Assembly: GCA_900466945.1 (NCBI GenBank)
Contig: UBNV01000002.1
Span: 33,501-97,500, forward strand
Length of the DNA: 64,000 nucleotides
Direction: 5' to 3'
Origin: Hyphomicrobiales bacterium
Lineage (GTDB): Bacteria > Pseudomonadota > Alphaproteobacteria > Rhizobiales > Rhizobiaceae
Shown here: positions 43,721-53,108 of the stretch, one piece after another
Position numbering within the stretch: the stretch's first letter is position 1
Layout of the letters: each line of letters starts with the position of its first letter
Position numbers and translations under genes: made by a program
Notes under the pieces: model-generated
Told to the model about the DNA's origin: nothing
Databases searched by the model: none
The model's input: only the letters and a program-made list of their open reading frames with translations

Positions 43721-44902
43721 TCAGGGGATGCGGCGAGTGACCGGCAGGACGACCAACGCGGCGGCGAATAGCATGAGAGCTGCGACGACTGTCGGCGCGG
43801 TGAAACTGCCGGTTCTCTCCGCCATCACACCGGCGACCAGCGGGCCGAGGATCTGTCCCACCCCGAAGGCTGCCGTCATGAAGGCGAGCGCCCGCCTCGG
43901 GCTTTGGGGTGCCAATAGCCGGCCGATCCTGAGGCCATAAGCCGTGATCATCAAAAAGGTCGCACCAAGCAGCACCCCGCCGACCAGCGGCGCGAAAGGC
44001 AGAGGCAGAATGACGGAGGCAAGCACGCCCACAGCCTCGATGAGCAGACCCGTGACAAAGACCGCCGCCAGCCCGAAGCGCCGCATGAACGGCCGCCAGA
44101 CGATCAGCGAGACGGCGGCAGCGAGACCGGCGAGGAACCAGCTGAAGAACTCGACCATGGGGCCCGCATCGCCCAGTCGCGCCATCGTCACGACGAAGGT
44201 CGCGGTGATCACATAGCCGAAGCCGAAAAGGCCATAGGCAAGGGTGACCAGCACCAGCGGCAGCTTCCATTGAACCGGCGGCTCGACGACGGCCTGCGCT
44301 TGACCCGACGGCTTGGCCGGCAGAAGCCGCCAGACGGCACCCGCGATCACTAGACTGACGGCAGCTCCGGCGAACCACTCCAGACGCCAGCCGGGCATGC
44401 TCCCGCCGGAGGAGGCGTCGATCAACAGCACGACGAGCGAGGACAACGCGATCCCGGCTCCAACCCCGCCGAAATGCGCCGACTGCACATGATCATTGCT
44501 ACGTGCCGCCGCATGCCCGAGCACGATCGCCGACAGGAAAATGAGAGCAAAGGCGCTGGCGACCCCGGCGGCGAAGCGGATGGCGATAAAGATCGAGAGC
44601 GAAGATGACAGTCCCATGGCAAGCTGGAGCAGCGCGGTCAGAACCAGCGCGGCTAGGGCCACCGACCGCTCCCGTCCCGCGGCCCAGCCATAGGCACCCA
44701 GCACAGCGCCGACCAGATATCCGGCGAAATTTCCAGCAGCGATCAGGCCGGCATCGGCGGAAGAAAGCGGTAGTCCGGCCAGCATGCCGGGAAGGATGGG
44801 TGTGAAAGAGAACCGCCCGAAGCCCATGGCCGACGCCATGCCGAGCGCGCCCGCGAGCCCTGTGGAGACCAGATCGGCATTCTTGGTCGTCATTGCTGTC
44901 AT
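43721..44902 (-). CDS. MFS transporter of the YbfB/YjiJ type
   Basis: A 393-residue integral protein with 12 predicted spans and GFGRFSFTPILPGML near the start, the signature of the YbfB/YjiJ family. The gating loop GYLVGAVLGAYGWAAGRERS is conserved. The substrate is unknown. The start at 44902 is used; an in-frame extension towards 45061 overlaps the promoter region of the divergent gene and lacks family similarity. Confidence 0.88.
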   Translation of the reverse strand: MTAMTTKNADLVSTGLAGALGMASAMGFGRFSFTPILPGMLAGLPLSSADAGLIAAGNFAGYLVGAVLGAYGWAAGRERSVALAALVLTALLQLAMGLSSSLSIFIAIRFAAGVASAFALIFLSAIVLGHAAARSNDHVQSAHFGGVGAGIALSSLVVLLIDASSGGSMPGWRLEWFAGAAVSLVIAGAVWRLLPAKPSGQAQAVVEPPVQWKLPLVLVTLAYGLFGFGYVITATFVVTMARLGDAGPMVEFFSWFLAGLAAAVSLIVWRPFMRRFGLAAVFVTGLLIEAVGVLASVILPLPFAPLVGGVLLGATFLMITAYGLRIGRLLAPQSPRRALAFMTAAFGVGQILGPLVAGVMAERTGSFTAPTVVAALMLFAAALVVLPVTRRIP

Positions 44903-45081
44903 CGCGCGCTTATCGCATCGCAGCACAGGCCAGACAAACGACAAAAAATGATTGGCGGCTTCACTGTTCATGATGGGACGAGCATTTTCGGCCTGGGTCG
45001 GCGCGAAGGCTTGGAAAACGCTCCGCTTGCCTCCTGAGCAAAAATCGCTACGGAGGGACAAAGCTTTTTCAGGAGTGCCCC

Positions 45082-45318
45082 ATGAGCGACCTCAGCCTGC
45101 AGCAGGCCATCGACAACATCTACACCTCGATCAACAACGACAACGAGGAGATCGACCTTCACATCGCAGCCCTGAAGGCAGCCATGGCCAAGGAAGGGGT
45201 GAAGGAAGCCGTGTTCGAGCCGTCGAAGCTCGCCCAGTCGAACCGCCAGGGCCGCAAGATCATGCAGTCCTATTTCAAGAAAAAGGGCGTCGCAGTCGCC
45301 TTCTCGAAGTCCGAGTAA
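45082..45318 (+). CDS. Small conserved-looking hypothetical protein
   Basis: A 78-residue protein with a good CAGGAG ribosome site. It forms a helix-rich N-terminus (LSLQQAIDNIYTSINNDNEE) and a basic C-terminal tail (SNRQGRKIMQSYFKKKG) that could bind nucleic acid. No signal or membrane segment is seen. The family is not recognised. It is convergent with map, separated by 27 bp. Confidence 0.65.
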   Translation: MSDLSLQQAIDNIYTSINNDNEEIDLHIAALKAAMAKEGVKEAVFEPSKLAQSNRQGRKIMQSYFKKKGVAVAFSKSE

Positions 45319-45345
45319 GCCGGAACAAAAGCTAAGGCGCTCGCC

Positions 45346-46098
45346 TTACTCGGCAAGCGTCAGGACCAGCGGGCCGTTTTTGGTGACCACGATCGTATGC
45401 TCAAACTGCACGGTCGGCGCACGCGGTTCGCTGTAGAGCGTCCAGTTATCCTTGTCGCCATCCTCGGCCCATTGGCCACCGAGCGATAGAAACGGCTCGA
45501 CGGTGAAGACAAGCCCCTCCTCCATCATCCGCGTCTCATCCGGATCCGGCCAGGTCGAAAGCTCTGTTGGTTCCTCGTGCAAAGAGCGGCCGACGCCGTG
45601 GCTGGCGAGATTGGTGATCAGCGTATAGCGGTTCTTGCGGGCGAAGGCGCCGATCGAATTGCCGATGTCGGAGAGCGGCCGGCCGGTCTTGACCTGGTTC
45701 AGGCCCACCCACAGCGCGCGCTTGCCGTCGCGCAGCAGCCGTTCCTGCTTGGGCGTGCCTGGCGGCACGATGAAGGACGAACCCGTATCGCCGAAGTAAC
45801 CCAGCTTTTCCGCTGACACGTCGATATTGACGAGGTCGCCGGCCTTGATCACCCGGTCACCGGGGATCCCGTGCGCGATTTCCTCGTTGACCGAGATGCA
45901 GGTGGCGCCGGGAAACTTGTAGCAGAGCTCAGGCGCCGACTGCGCGCCATTGTCTTCCAATACCTTGCGGCCGATCAGATCGAGCTCGCGAGTCGTGATC
46001 CCCGGCTCTAGCGCCGCCGCCATGACCTTGACCGCCGTAGCGCAGATGCGCCCGATGTCTTTCAGATGGACGAGGTCCTCTTCGGTTTCGACGATCAT
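45346..46098 (-). CDS. map: Methionine aminopeptidase, type I
   Basis: A 250-residue enzyme that removes the initiator Met from nascent proteins. Substrate His lies in EEIAHGIPG; metal ligands are in NIDVSAEKLGYFGDTG (two Asp), ASHGVG (His), FTVEPF (Glu) and VQFEHT (Glu). No N-terminal zinc-finger extension is present. The start has GAAGGACC just upstream. The LLM-flavin gene ends upstream, 39 bp away on the same strand. Alphaproteobacteria often have two map genes; this may be the second copy. Confidence 0.96.
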   Translation of the reverse strand: MIVETEEDLVHLKDIGRICATAVKVMAAALEPGITTRELDLIGRKVLEDNGAQSAPELCYKFPGATCISVNEEIAHGIPGDRVIKAGDLVNIDVSAEKLGYFGDTGSSFIVPPGTPKQERLLRDGKRALWVGLNQVKTGRPLSDIGNSIGAFARKNRYTLITNLASHGVGRSLHEEPTELSTWPDPDETRMMEEGLVFTVEPFLSLGGQWAEDGDKDNWTLYSEPRAPTVQFEHTIVVTKNGPLVLTLAE

Positions 46099-46137
46099 GC
46101 TGGTCCTTCGATGCTGCTTCGGCTGGAGCTTTCGTGC

Positions 46138-47184
46138 TTAGGCAGCCGAAGCCTTCTCCGTCAACGCTTTCCGAACCAGCGGCGCGACTTTTGTTCCGTA
46201 AAGCTCGATCCCGCGCATGATCTCGATATGCGGCATAGGCCCGATCGCCATCTGCAACAGGAAGCGGTCGTTCTTGAAGATATCGTGCATGGCGACAATC
46301 TTGTTTGCCACCGTTTCCGGATCGCCGACGAAGAGCGCGCCGCGCGGACCGCGCGAGGCATCGAATTGCGCCCGGTTCGTCGGCCCCCAGCCGCGCTCGC
46401 GACCGATCCGGTCCATCACGACAGCCTGCGGCGCGTAGAAGATGTCGGCCGCCGACTGCACCGTGTCATGGATGAAGCCATGCACATTGATTGAGGTCTT
46501 GAGGGTCGAGGGATCGACACCGGCCTTGGCGGCACTCTGGCGATAGAGATCGAAGAAAGGCGCAAAGCGATGCGGCTCGCCGCCGATGATGGCGAGCGCC
46601 AGCGGCAGACCGAGATAACCGGCGCGCGCTGCAGACTGGGGCGTGCCACCGATCGCGATCCACAACGGCAGCAGATCCTGCAGCGGACGCGGATAGACAC
46701 CGCGACCCTGGATCGGCTTACGGGTCTGGCCTTCCCAGGTCACCACCTCGTTCTCGCGGATCTCCATCAGCAGCTGCAGCTTCTCGGCAAACAGCAGGTC
46801 ATAGTCCTCTAGGTCATATCCGAAGAGCGGGAAGCTCTCGATGAAGGAGCCACGGCCAACCATCAGCTCGACACGACCGCTGGAGAGCAGGTCAACCGTT
46901 GCATATTGCTGGAAGACGCGCACCGGATCGTCGGAGGAAAGCACCGAGACGGCGCTGGTCAGCCGGATATTCTTGGTCTGCACCGCAGCGGCGGCCAGGA
47001 TCGTAGCCGGCGACGAGGCCATGTAATCAGGGCGGTGATGTTCGCCGAGACCGAAGACATCGAGGCCGACCTCGTCCGCCAGCTTGATCTCGGCCAGCAG
47101 CTCGTCGACGCGGCGCTTGGCTTCCGCGCCCTTGTTGGTCGCATTCGGGTCGACGTCGGCGAAGGTATAAAGGCCGAGTTCCAT
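46138..47184 (-). CDS. LLM-class flavin-dependent oxidoreductase
   Basis: A 348-residue luciferase-like TIM-barrel oxidoreductase. It begins MELGLYTFADVDP and has GLGEHHRPDYMASSPATILA, a family hallmark, and ELMVGRGSFIESFPLFGYD. It uses reduced FMN to oxygenate an unknown substrate. The start at 47184 has AGGAG eight bases upstream. It probably shares a transcript with map. Confidence 0.92.
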   Translation of the reverse strand: MELGLYTFADVDPNATNKGAEAKRRVDELLAEIKLADEVGLDVFGLGEHHRPDYMASSPATILAAAAVQTKNIRLTSAVSVLSSDDPVRVFQQYATVDLLSSGRVELMVGRGSFIESFPLFGYDLEDYDLLFAEKLQLLMEIRENEVVTWEGQTRKPIQGRGVYPRPLQDLLPLWIAIGGTPQSAARAGYLGLPLALAIIGGEPHRFAPFFDLYRQSAAKAGVDPSTLKTSINVHGFIHDTVQSAADIFYAPQAVVMDRIGRERGWGPTNRAQFDASRGPRGALFVGDPETVANKIVAMHDIFKNDRFLLQMAIGPMPHIEIMRGIELYGTKVAPLVRKALTEKASAA

Positions 47185-47358
47185 GGCAAGACTCCTGATC
47201 ACGTGTGTTGGCCCTGACATAGAGATTTAGAGCTGCAGACAAAAGAGGCAGAGCGGAAACAGTGTGTCACGGGGCGCAACGCTTGGATGGAGGTGCCCGG
47301 CCCGCTGCGGCAAAACGCCGTTGCGCCGGAACTTCTTTTGAGACTAACCTTTGATTTC

Positions 47359-47380
47359 GCGGGTGCAACAAAACACCCGC
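47359..47380 (+). other. Hairpin in the bdhA leader
   Basis: GCGGGTG pairs with CACCCGC around an eight-base loop CAACAAAA, 34 bases before the bdhA start. It has no T tract, so it is more likely a leader structure or protein-binding site than a terminator. Confidence 0.45.
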
Positions 47381-47414
47381 CATCCATCGGCATCCGTCGA
47401 GAAGGAAAATTCAG

Positions 47415-48188
47415 ATGAAAAGAACAGTTGTCGTCACCGGCTCCACCAGCGGCATTGGCCTGGGCATCGCCCGCGCCTTTGCGGCGGAAGGCGCCAATGT
47501 CGTGATCAATGGCTTTGGCGATGCAGCCGAAATCGAAAAGGTCCGCCAGTCGCTGGAAACATCAGGCGGCAAGGCGCTTTATCACGGCTCCGACATGTCG
47601 AAACCAGCCGAGATCGCCGACCTCATCGCGACTTCCGAGCGCGAGTTCGGCTCAATCGACGTGCTCGTCAACAATGCCGGCATCCAGCATGTCGCGCCGG
47701 TCGAGGATTTCCCGATTGAGAAATGGGACCTGATTATCGCGATCAACATGTCGAGCGCCTTCCACACGATTCGCGCCGCCATTCCCGGCATGAAGGCGAG
47801 GAAGAAGGGCCGCATCATCAACATCGCCTCGGCCCATGGCCTCGTCGCCTCGCCCTTCAAGTCGGCCTATGTGACTGCCAAACACGGCGTGCTAGGCCTC
47901 ACCAAGACGGTGGCGCTGGAGACCGCCAAGGACGGCATCACCGTCAATGCGATCTGCCCCGGTTACGTGCTGACCCCGCTGGTCGAAAAGCAGATCCCGG
48001 ACACTGCAAAGGCGCGCGGGATCTCCGAGGACCAGGTGAAGAACGACGTCATGCTGCATTTGCAGGCGACGAAGGAATTCGTCGAGGTGGACCAGGTGGC
48101 AGCGCTCGCCATCTATCTCGCGAGCGACGCGGCCGCTCAGGTCACCGGCACATCGATCTCGATTGATGGGGGCTGGACAGCACAATAA
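47415..48188 (+). CDS. bdhA: 3-hydroxybutyrate dehydrogenase
   Basis: A 257-residue SDR that oxidises D-3-hydroxybutyrate to acetoacetate with NAD+, the step after depolymerisation of PHB stores. Motifs are TGSTSGIG (residues 8-15), NNAG, the Ser in NIASAHG and YVTAKHG (Tyr and Lys). The substrate-binding IQHVAPVEDF segment is typical of BdhA. It is the first gene of an operon with xdhA and xdhB, which is the same arrangement described in Sinorhizobium meliloti. Confidence 0.95.
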   Translation: MKRTVVVTGSTSGIGLGIARAFAAEGANVVINGFGDAAEIEKVRQSLETSGGKALYHGSDMSKPAEIADLIATSEREFGSIDVLVNNAGIQHVAPVEDFPIEKWDLIIAINMSSAFHTIRAAIPGMKARKKGRIINIASAHGLVASPFKSAYVTAKHGVLGLTKTVALETAKDGITVNAICPGYVLTPLVEKQIPDTAKARGISEDQVKNDVMLHLQATKEFVEVDQVAALAIYLASDAAAQVTGTSISIDGGWTAQ

Positions 48189-48282
48189 ACTTGAAAGATT
48201 GAGCTGCGCCGCCCACCATCGACAAAATGGGCGACGCAGCAGCCGTCCGGCAGACGGACACCGAGGGGGACACGACCGATCC

Positions 48283-49755
48283 ATGGCAGACAGCATACGT
48301 TTCATTCTGAACGGCGAAGACATCGCCCTTGCTAGCCTCGATCCGACAGAGACGCTGCTCGACTTCCTGCGCCTGAAACGCCGGCTGACGGGCTCCAAGG
48401 AAGGCTGCGCGGAGGGCGATTGCGGCGCCTGCACGGTGCTGGTCGGGCGGCTGGTCGGCGGTAAGCTGCACTATGAAACGGTCAATGCGTGCATCCGCTT
48501 TGTCGGCTCTCTGAATGGCACCCATGTGGTGACCGTCGAGCACCTGGCCGCAAAGGATGGAACGCTGCACCCAGTGCAGCAGGCCATGGTCGACTGTCAT
48601 GGCTCGCAATGCGGCTTCTGCACGCCCGGCTTCGTCATGTCGCTTTATGGTCTGTGGATGACCTCGGAGAACTCCAGCCGTGCCGAGATCGAGCGCGCCC
48701 TGCAGGGCAATCTTTGTCGGTGCACGGGGTATGAGCCGATCGTCAAGGCTGCCGAACAGGTTGCTCATGTCAGACCCTCTGCCCTCTTCGACCCGCTGGA
48801 ACGCGAGCGCGCCAATATCGTTGCGCGGCTGGAAGAGCTTGCCACCCGCGAGACGATCGCGATCACAGGTCCCGATGGCCGCATGCTGGTCGTCCCCAGT
48901 AATGTCGAGGCCCTGGCCGAAGCCTTGGCCGCCCATCCCAAGGCAACCGTGGTTGCCGGCGCCACCGATGTCGGGCTCTGGGTCACCAAGCAGATGCGCG
49001 TGCTCGACCCTGTTATCTTCATCAACCATCTGGCAGACCTGCAGACGATCGCCGTGACGCCAGAGGGCATCACGCTCGGCGCCGGCGTCAGCTACACCAG
49101 CGCCCTCGAGGTTCTACGCCAAGAAATCCCCGCCTTCGGTCGCCTGATCGAGCGCATCGGCGGCCAGCAGGTGCGCAATATGGGCACGATCGGCGGCAAT
49201 GTCGCGAACGGCTCGCCGATCGGCGACAGCCCGCCGGCCCTGATCGCGCTCTCTGCCACCGTTACGCTGCGCTCCGCTTCCGGCACCCGCACCATGCCGC
49301 TCGAGGACTTCTTCATCGACTACGGCAAGCAGGACCGCCAGCCGGGCGAATTCGTGGAGAGCCTTTTCGTGCCGCGCCCGAAAGCAGGCAGCCACTTTGC
49401 CGTCTACAAGATCACCAAGCGCCGCGACGAGGACATTTCGGCCCTCTGCGGCGCCTTCCATCTGGAAACGGATGCGGCTGGCATCGTCACCCATATCCGC
49501 ATTGCCTTCGGCGGCATGGCGGCCACCCCAAAACGCGCCCGATCGGTCGAGGCAGCACTCTACGGCAAGCCCTTCACGCAAGCCACGGTGGAAGCCGCCC
49601 GCGACGCCTTCGATCTCGACTACAAGCCGCTCACCGACTGGCGCGCCACGGCGGAATACCGCCAGCTGACGGCAAAGAACCTGCTGACGCGGTTCTTCCT
49701 GGAAGTGTCGGGTACGCCGCAGGAACTGCAGCGCTTTGCGGTGGAGGAGGCGTGA
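48283..49755 (+). CDS. xdhA: Xanthine dehydrogenase small subunit
   Basis: A 490-residue iron-sulfur/FAD subunit. Two [2Fe-2S] clusters are bound by CAEGDCGAC and CGFCTPGF plus CRCTGY. The FAD domain has VVAGATDVGLWVTKQM and NMGTIGGNVANGSPIGDSPP. With XdhB it oxidises hypoxanthine to xanthine and urate. The start at 48283 begins MADSIRFILNGED; upstream in-frame sequence is non-coding. Only 94 bp separate it from bdhA, with no clear terminator, and its end is within a few bases of xdhB. Confidence 0.97.
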   Translation: MADSIRFILNGEDIALASLDPTETLLDFLRLKRRLTGSKEGCAEGDCGACTVLVGRLVGGKLHYETVNACIRFVGSLNGTHVVTVEHLAAKDGTLHPVQQAMVDCHGSQCGFCTPGFVMSLYGLWMTSENSSRAEIERALQGNLCRCTGYEPIVKAAEQVAHVRPSALFDPLERERANIVARLEELATRETIAITGPDGRMLVVPSNVEALAEALAAHPKATVVAGATDVGLWVTKQMRVLDPVIFINHLADLQTIAVTPEGITLGAGVSYTSALEVLRQEIPAFGRLIERIGGQQVRNMGTIGGNVANGSPIGDSPPALIALSATVTLRSASGTRTMPLEDFFIDYGKQDRQPGEFVESLFVPRPKAGSHFAVYKITKRRDEDISALCGAFHLETDAAGIVTHIRIAFGGMAATPKRARSVEAALYGKPFTQATVEAARDAFDLDYKPLTDWRATAEYRQLTAKNLLTRFFLEVSGTPQELQRFAVEEA

Positions 49756-49757
49756 TC

Positions 49758-52094
49758 ATGGATAAGGCGACCTACGAGACGACGAAATACATCAAGGGAC
49801 CGATGCACCAGTCGCTGCGGCATGATTCAGCGCACAAGCATGTCGCCGGAAGTGCCGAATATATCGACGATATTCCAGAACCCGCAGGCCTGCTGCATGG
49901 CGCGCTCGGCATGGCGGACCGCGCCCATGCAGAGATCCTGTCGATCGACCTCTCGGCCGTCAAGGCCTATCCGGGCGTTATCGACGTGCTGACTGCCGAC
50001 GACATCACCGGCGTCAACGACGTCTCCTCCGGCGGCCGCCACGACGAGCCGCTGATTGCGACGGACAAAATCGAATTCCACGGCCAGACCATTTTCGCCG
50101 TCATCGCGGAGACCCGCGACGCGGCCCGCAAGGCCGCCCGCCTCGCCAAGGTCGAGTATCGCGACCTACCCTTCTGGACCGACATCGACGGCGCACTCGA
50201 CAATGGCAGCCCGCTCGTGACGCCCGGCATGACACTGAAGCGCGGCACGCCGGAGACCGAACTCGACAAGGCGGCCCACCGCATCAAAAACTCGATGCGC
50301 ATCGGTGGTCAGGAGCATTTCTATCTTGAAAGCCATATCGCGCTCGCCATTCCCGGCGAGGACGACGACGTCACCGTCTGGTCGTCGACCCAGCATCCTT
50401 CGGAAATCCAGCACATCGTCGGCCACGTACTCGACATCCCCTCCAATGCCATCACCGTCAACACGCGGCGCATGGGCGGCGGCTTTGGCGGCAAGGAGAC
50501 GCAAGGCAACCAGTTTGCGGCGCTCGCAGCCCTCGCCGCCAAGAAGCTGAAGCGCGCCGTCAAATTCCGCCCGGACCGCGACGAGGACATAGGCGTCACG
50601 GGAAAACGCCACGACTTCAAAATGGATTTCGATGTCGGTTTCGATGGTGACGGCCGCATCCATGCGATCGAGGCCAATTTCGCCGCCCGCTGCGGCTACT
50701 CGTCCGACCTCTCCGGCCCGGTCACCGACCGCGCCCTCTTCCATGCAGACTCAAGCTATTTCTATCCGCATGTGAAGCTGACCTCGCAGCCCTTGAAGAC
50801 CCACACCGTCTCCAACACCGCCTATCGTGGCTTCGGCGGGCCACAGGGCATGCTCGGCGCCGAACGGGTGATCGAGGAGATTGCCTATGCGCTGGGCAAG
50901 GACCCGCTCGAGGTCCGCAAGGCCAATTTCTATGGCGAGAAGGGCTCCGGCCGCGACGTAACCCCCTACCACCAGCAGGTGGAAGACAACATCATCCTGA
51001 AGGTCGTCGAGGAACTCGAAACCTCCTGCGACTACCAGGCGCGCCGCCAGGCGATCATCGACTTCAACAAGACGAGCCCGGTCATCAAGAAAGGCATTGC
51101 CCTCACCCCGGTAAAATTCGGCATCTCCTTCACCATGACCGCCTTCAACCAGGCAGGCGCACTTGTCCATATCTACCAGGACGGCTCGATCCATCTGAAC
51201 CATGGCGGTACCGAAATGGGCCAGGGCCTCTACACCAAGGTCGCCCAAGTCGTCGCCGACTGTTTCCAGGTCGATGTCGACACGGTGAAGATTACCGCAA
51301 CCACGACCGCCAAGGTGCCGAACACCTCGGCGACGGCCGCCTCTTCCGGATCGGATTTGAACGGCATGGCAGCCTTCGATGCCGCCCGCCAGATCAAGGA
51401 ACGGCTGGTCGCCTTTGCTGCTGAAAAGTATGGCGTCCCAGCCTCCGAGGTCGAGTTCCTGCCCAACCGGGTGCGGGTTGGCGAGCAGATCTTCACCTTC
51501 GGCGACTTCGTCAAACAGGCCTATTTCGCCCGCGTCCAGCTCTCGGCAGCCGGCTTTTACAAGACGCCGAAGATTCATTGGGACCGGGCCGCCGGTCGCG
51601 GCACGCCCTTCTACTACTACGCCTATGGCGCGGCCTGCACGGAAGTCTCGATCGACACGCTAACGGGCGAGTATCTGATGGACCGCACCGATATTCTCCA
51701 CGATGTCGGCAGGTCGCTCAACCCGGCCATCGACATCGGCCAGATCGAAGGCGGCTTCGTCCAGGGCATGGGCTGGCTGACGACGGAAGAACTCTGGTGG
51801 GACGGCAAGGGTCGCTTACGCACCCACGCCCCCTCCACTTACAAGATCCCGCTCGCCGCCGACCGGCCGAAGATTCTCAACACGCGACTGGTTCCCTGGT
51901 CTGAGAACACAGAGCCGACAATCGGCCGCTCCAAGGCCGTTGGCGAGCCGCCCTTCATGCTGGCGATCTCGGTTCTGGAGGCCCTGTCGATGGCGGTGGG
52001 GTCGGTCGCGGATTACCGGGTTTGCCCACGGCTCGACTCCCCGGCCACGCCGGAGCGAGTGTTGATGGCGGTGGAAAGGCTGAAACGAGCCTGA
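49758..52094 (+). CDS. xdhB: Xanthine dehydrogenase large (molybdopterin) subunit
   Basis: A 778-residue molybdenum-cofactor subunit. Key segments are GQEHFYLESH, RMGGGFGGKE, AYRGFGGPQG and the catalytic Glu in AVGEPPFML. The substrate-pocket Arg lies in the AYRGF region. The ATG at 49758 has GGAGGAGG seven bases upstream; a GTG at 49752 overlaps the xdhA stop and is the less likely start. Its stop is 3 bp from the convergent membrane-protein gene. XdhC, needed for cofactor insertion, is coded 1 kb further on. Confidence 0.97.
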   Translation: MDKATYETTKYIKGPMHQSLRHDSAHKHVAGSAEYIDDIPEPAGLLHGALGMADRAHAEILSIDLSAVKAYPGVIDVLTADDITGVNDVSSGGRHDEPLIATDKIEFHGQTIFAVIAETRDAARKAARLAKVEYRDLPFWTDIDGALDNGSPLVTPGMTLKRGTPETELDKAAHRIKNSMRIGGQEHFYLESHIALAIPGEDDDVTVWSSTQHPSEIQHIVGHVLDIPSNAITVNTRRMGGGFGGKETQGNQFAALAALAAKKLKRAVKFRPDRDEDIGVTGKRHDFKMDFDVGFDGDGRIHAIEANFAARCGYSSDLSGPVTDRALFHADSSYFYPHVKLTSQPLKTHTVSNTAYRGFGGPQGMLGAERVIEEIAYALGKDPLEVRKANFYGEKGSGRDVTPYHQQVEDNIILKVVEELETSCDYQARRQAIIDFNKTSPVIKKGIALTPVKFGISFTMTAFNQAGALVHIYQDGSIHLNHGGTEMGQGLYTKVAQVVADCFQVDVDTVKITATTTAKVPNTSATAASSGSDLNGMAAFDAARQIKERLVAFAAEKYGVPASEVEFLPNRVRVGEQIFTFGDFVKQAYFARVQLSAAGFYKTPKIHWDRAAGRGTPFYYYAYGAACTEVSIDTLTGEYLMDRTDILHDVGRSLNPAIDIGQIEGGFVQGMGWLTTEELWWDGKGRLRTHAPSTYKIPLAADRPKILNTRLVPWSENTEPTIGRSKAVGEPPFMLAISVLEALSMAVGSVADYRVCPRLDSPATPERVLMAVERLKRA

Positions 52095-52097
52095 AGT

Positions 52098-52979
52098 TCA
52101 GCGTGTCGCGGACCGCAACAGAAAGAACATGGCCGCCAGGATCAGAATCGGAAGCACGAGCAGCTTGACCAGATAGGCGGTCGCGATGCCGATGGAGGCG
52201 GTGAACAGGTCCGTCGAGATTGCGACCCCGTCCCGGATGATCTGCGCATTGGCCGCCGCCGTGGCCGCCATGTCGGAGGCTGCCTGTAAGGTGCCGGTGA
52301 AAGCCGTACCGAGACGGTCGAACATGCCGTCTTCCGGCAGGATCCGGTCTGTGGGTGGCAGGGCGCCGGCAGTTCCAGCGGCCTTCTCGTCAAGACCTGC
52401 AAGAGCATGCACGCCCCGCATGCGATCAAAAACATCCGTCGCATCGGTCCAGGCCCGGTCTGTGATCGCGTCCCCGGCATAGAAAGCGATGGTGTAGGAG
52501 GCGGGCAGCAGAACCGCGCCGAGAACACCCAGCACAATCACCGACCGCGTCAGGCGCTCCAGCATCGGTGGCACGCGCCGGGCGGTCAGCGTCATGCCGG
52601 CGCAAAATAAAGCGCAGGCTCCAAGCCCGATGGAGCCGACCTTCGCGACGGGGACCAAGACCAGCGACAGGATGCCGGACACGATGGCGAGCCCGAACAG
52701 CAGATCGACCATACGCTCGATCGTGTTGATCACCGGCTGGAGCAATTGTCCTGGACTGGCGGTAACGGAAGCCACGCCGACGCTGCCGGAAACATCGGCG
52801 TCGCGGGCCACACTCATCACCGAGTTCGCAACACGCAACGTCGTGTAGAGCGCGCCGCTGCCGAGTGTGACATCACGGCTGAAGCGGGCGGCGATATCCG
52901 CCAGCGGATTGACGAGGAAAAGCGCCCCGGCGAAAGTCGCCACGAGCAGCCAAACGATCAAGCCTTTGGTTCTGGTCAT
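52098..52979 (-). CDS. Uncharacterised multi-span membrane protein
   Basis: A 293-residue protein starting at 52979 with CAGGAG six bases upstream. It has an N-terminal span (LIVWLLVATFAGALFLVNPL), a central pair of spans around VDLLFGLAIVSGILSLVLVP and SIGLGACALFCAGM, another at VIVLGVLGAVLLPASYTIAF, and a C-terminal span (LLVLPILILAAMFFLL). No family is recognised. It sits between xdhB and xdhC but on the opposite strand, breaking the xdh unit. Confidence 0.75.
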   Translation of the reverse strand: MTRTKGLIVWLLVATFAGALFLVNPLADIAARFSRDVTLGSGALYTTLRVANSVMSVARDADVSGSVGVASVTASPGQLLQPVINTIERMVDLLFGLAIVSGILSLVLVPVAKVGSIGLGACALFCAGMTLTARRVPPMLERLTRSVIVLGVLGAVLLPASYTIAFYAGDAITDRAWTDATDVFDRMRGVHALAGLDEKAAGTAGALPPTDRILPEDGMFDRLGTAFTGTLQAASDMAATAAANAQIIRDGVAISTDLFTASIGIATAYLVKLLVLPILILAAMFFLLRSATR

Positions 52980-53108
52980 TCCCGCTCCTGAGCTTGCTGC
53001 GCGAAACCATAACACGAGAAGCATGTGACTGGCGCGGTCAAACCTTGGGGGAATAAACCTCAAGCCGGCTGTCCAGTTCCCGGTGATGAATGCTAGGATC
53101 GCGCCATC

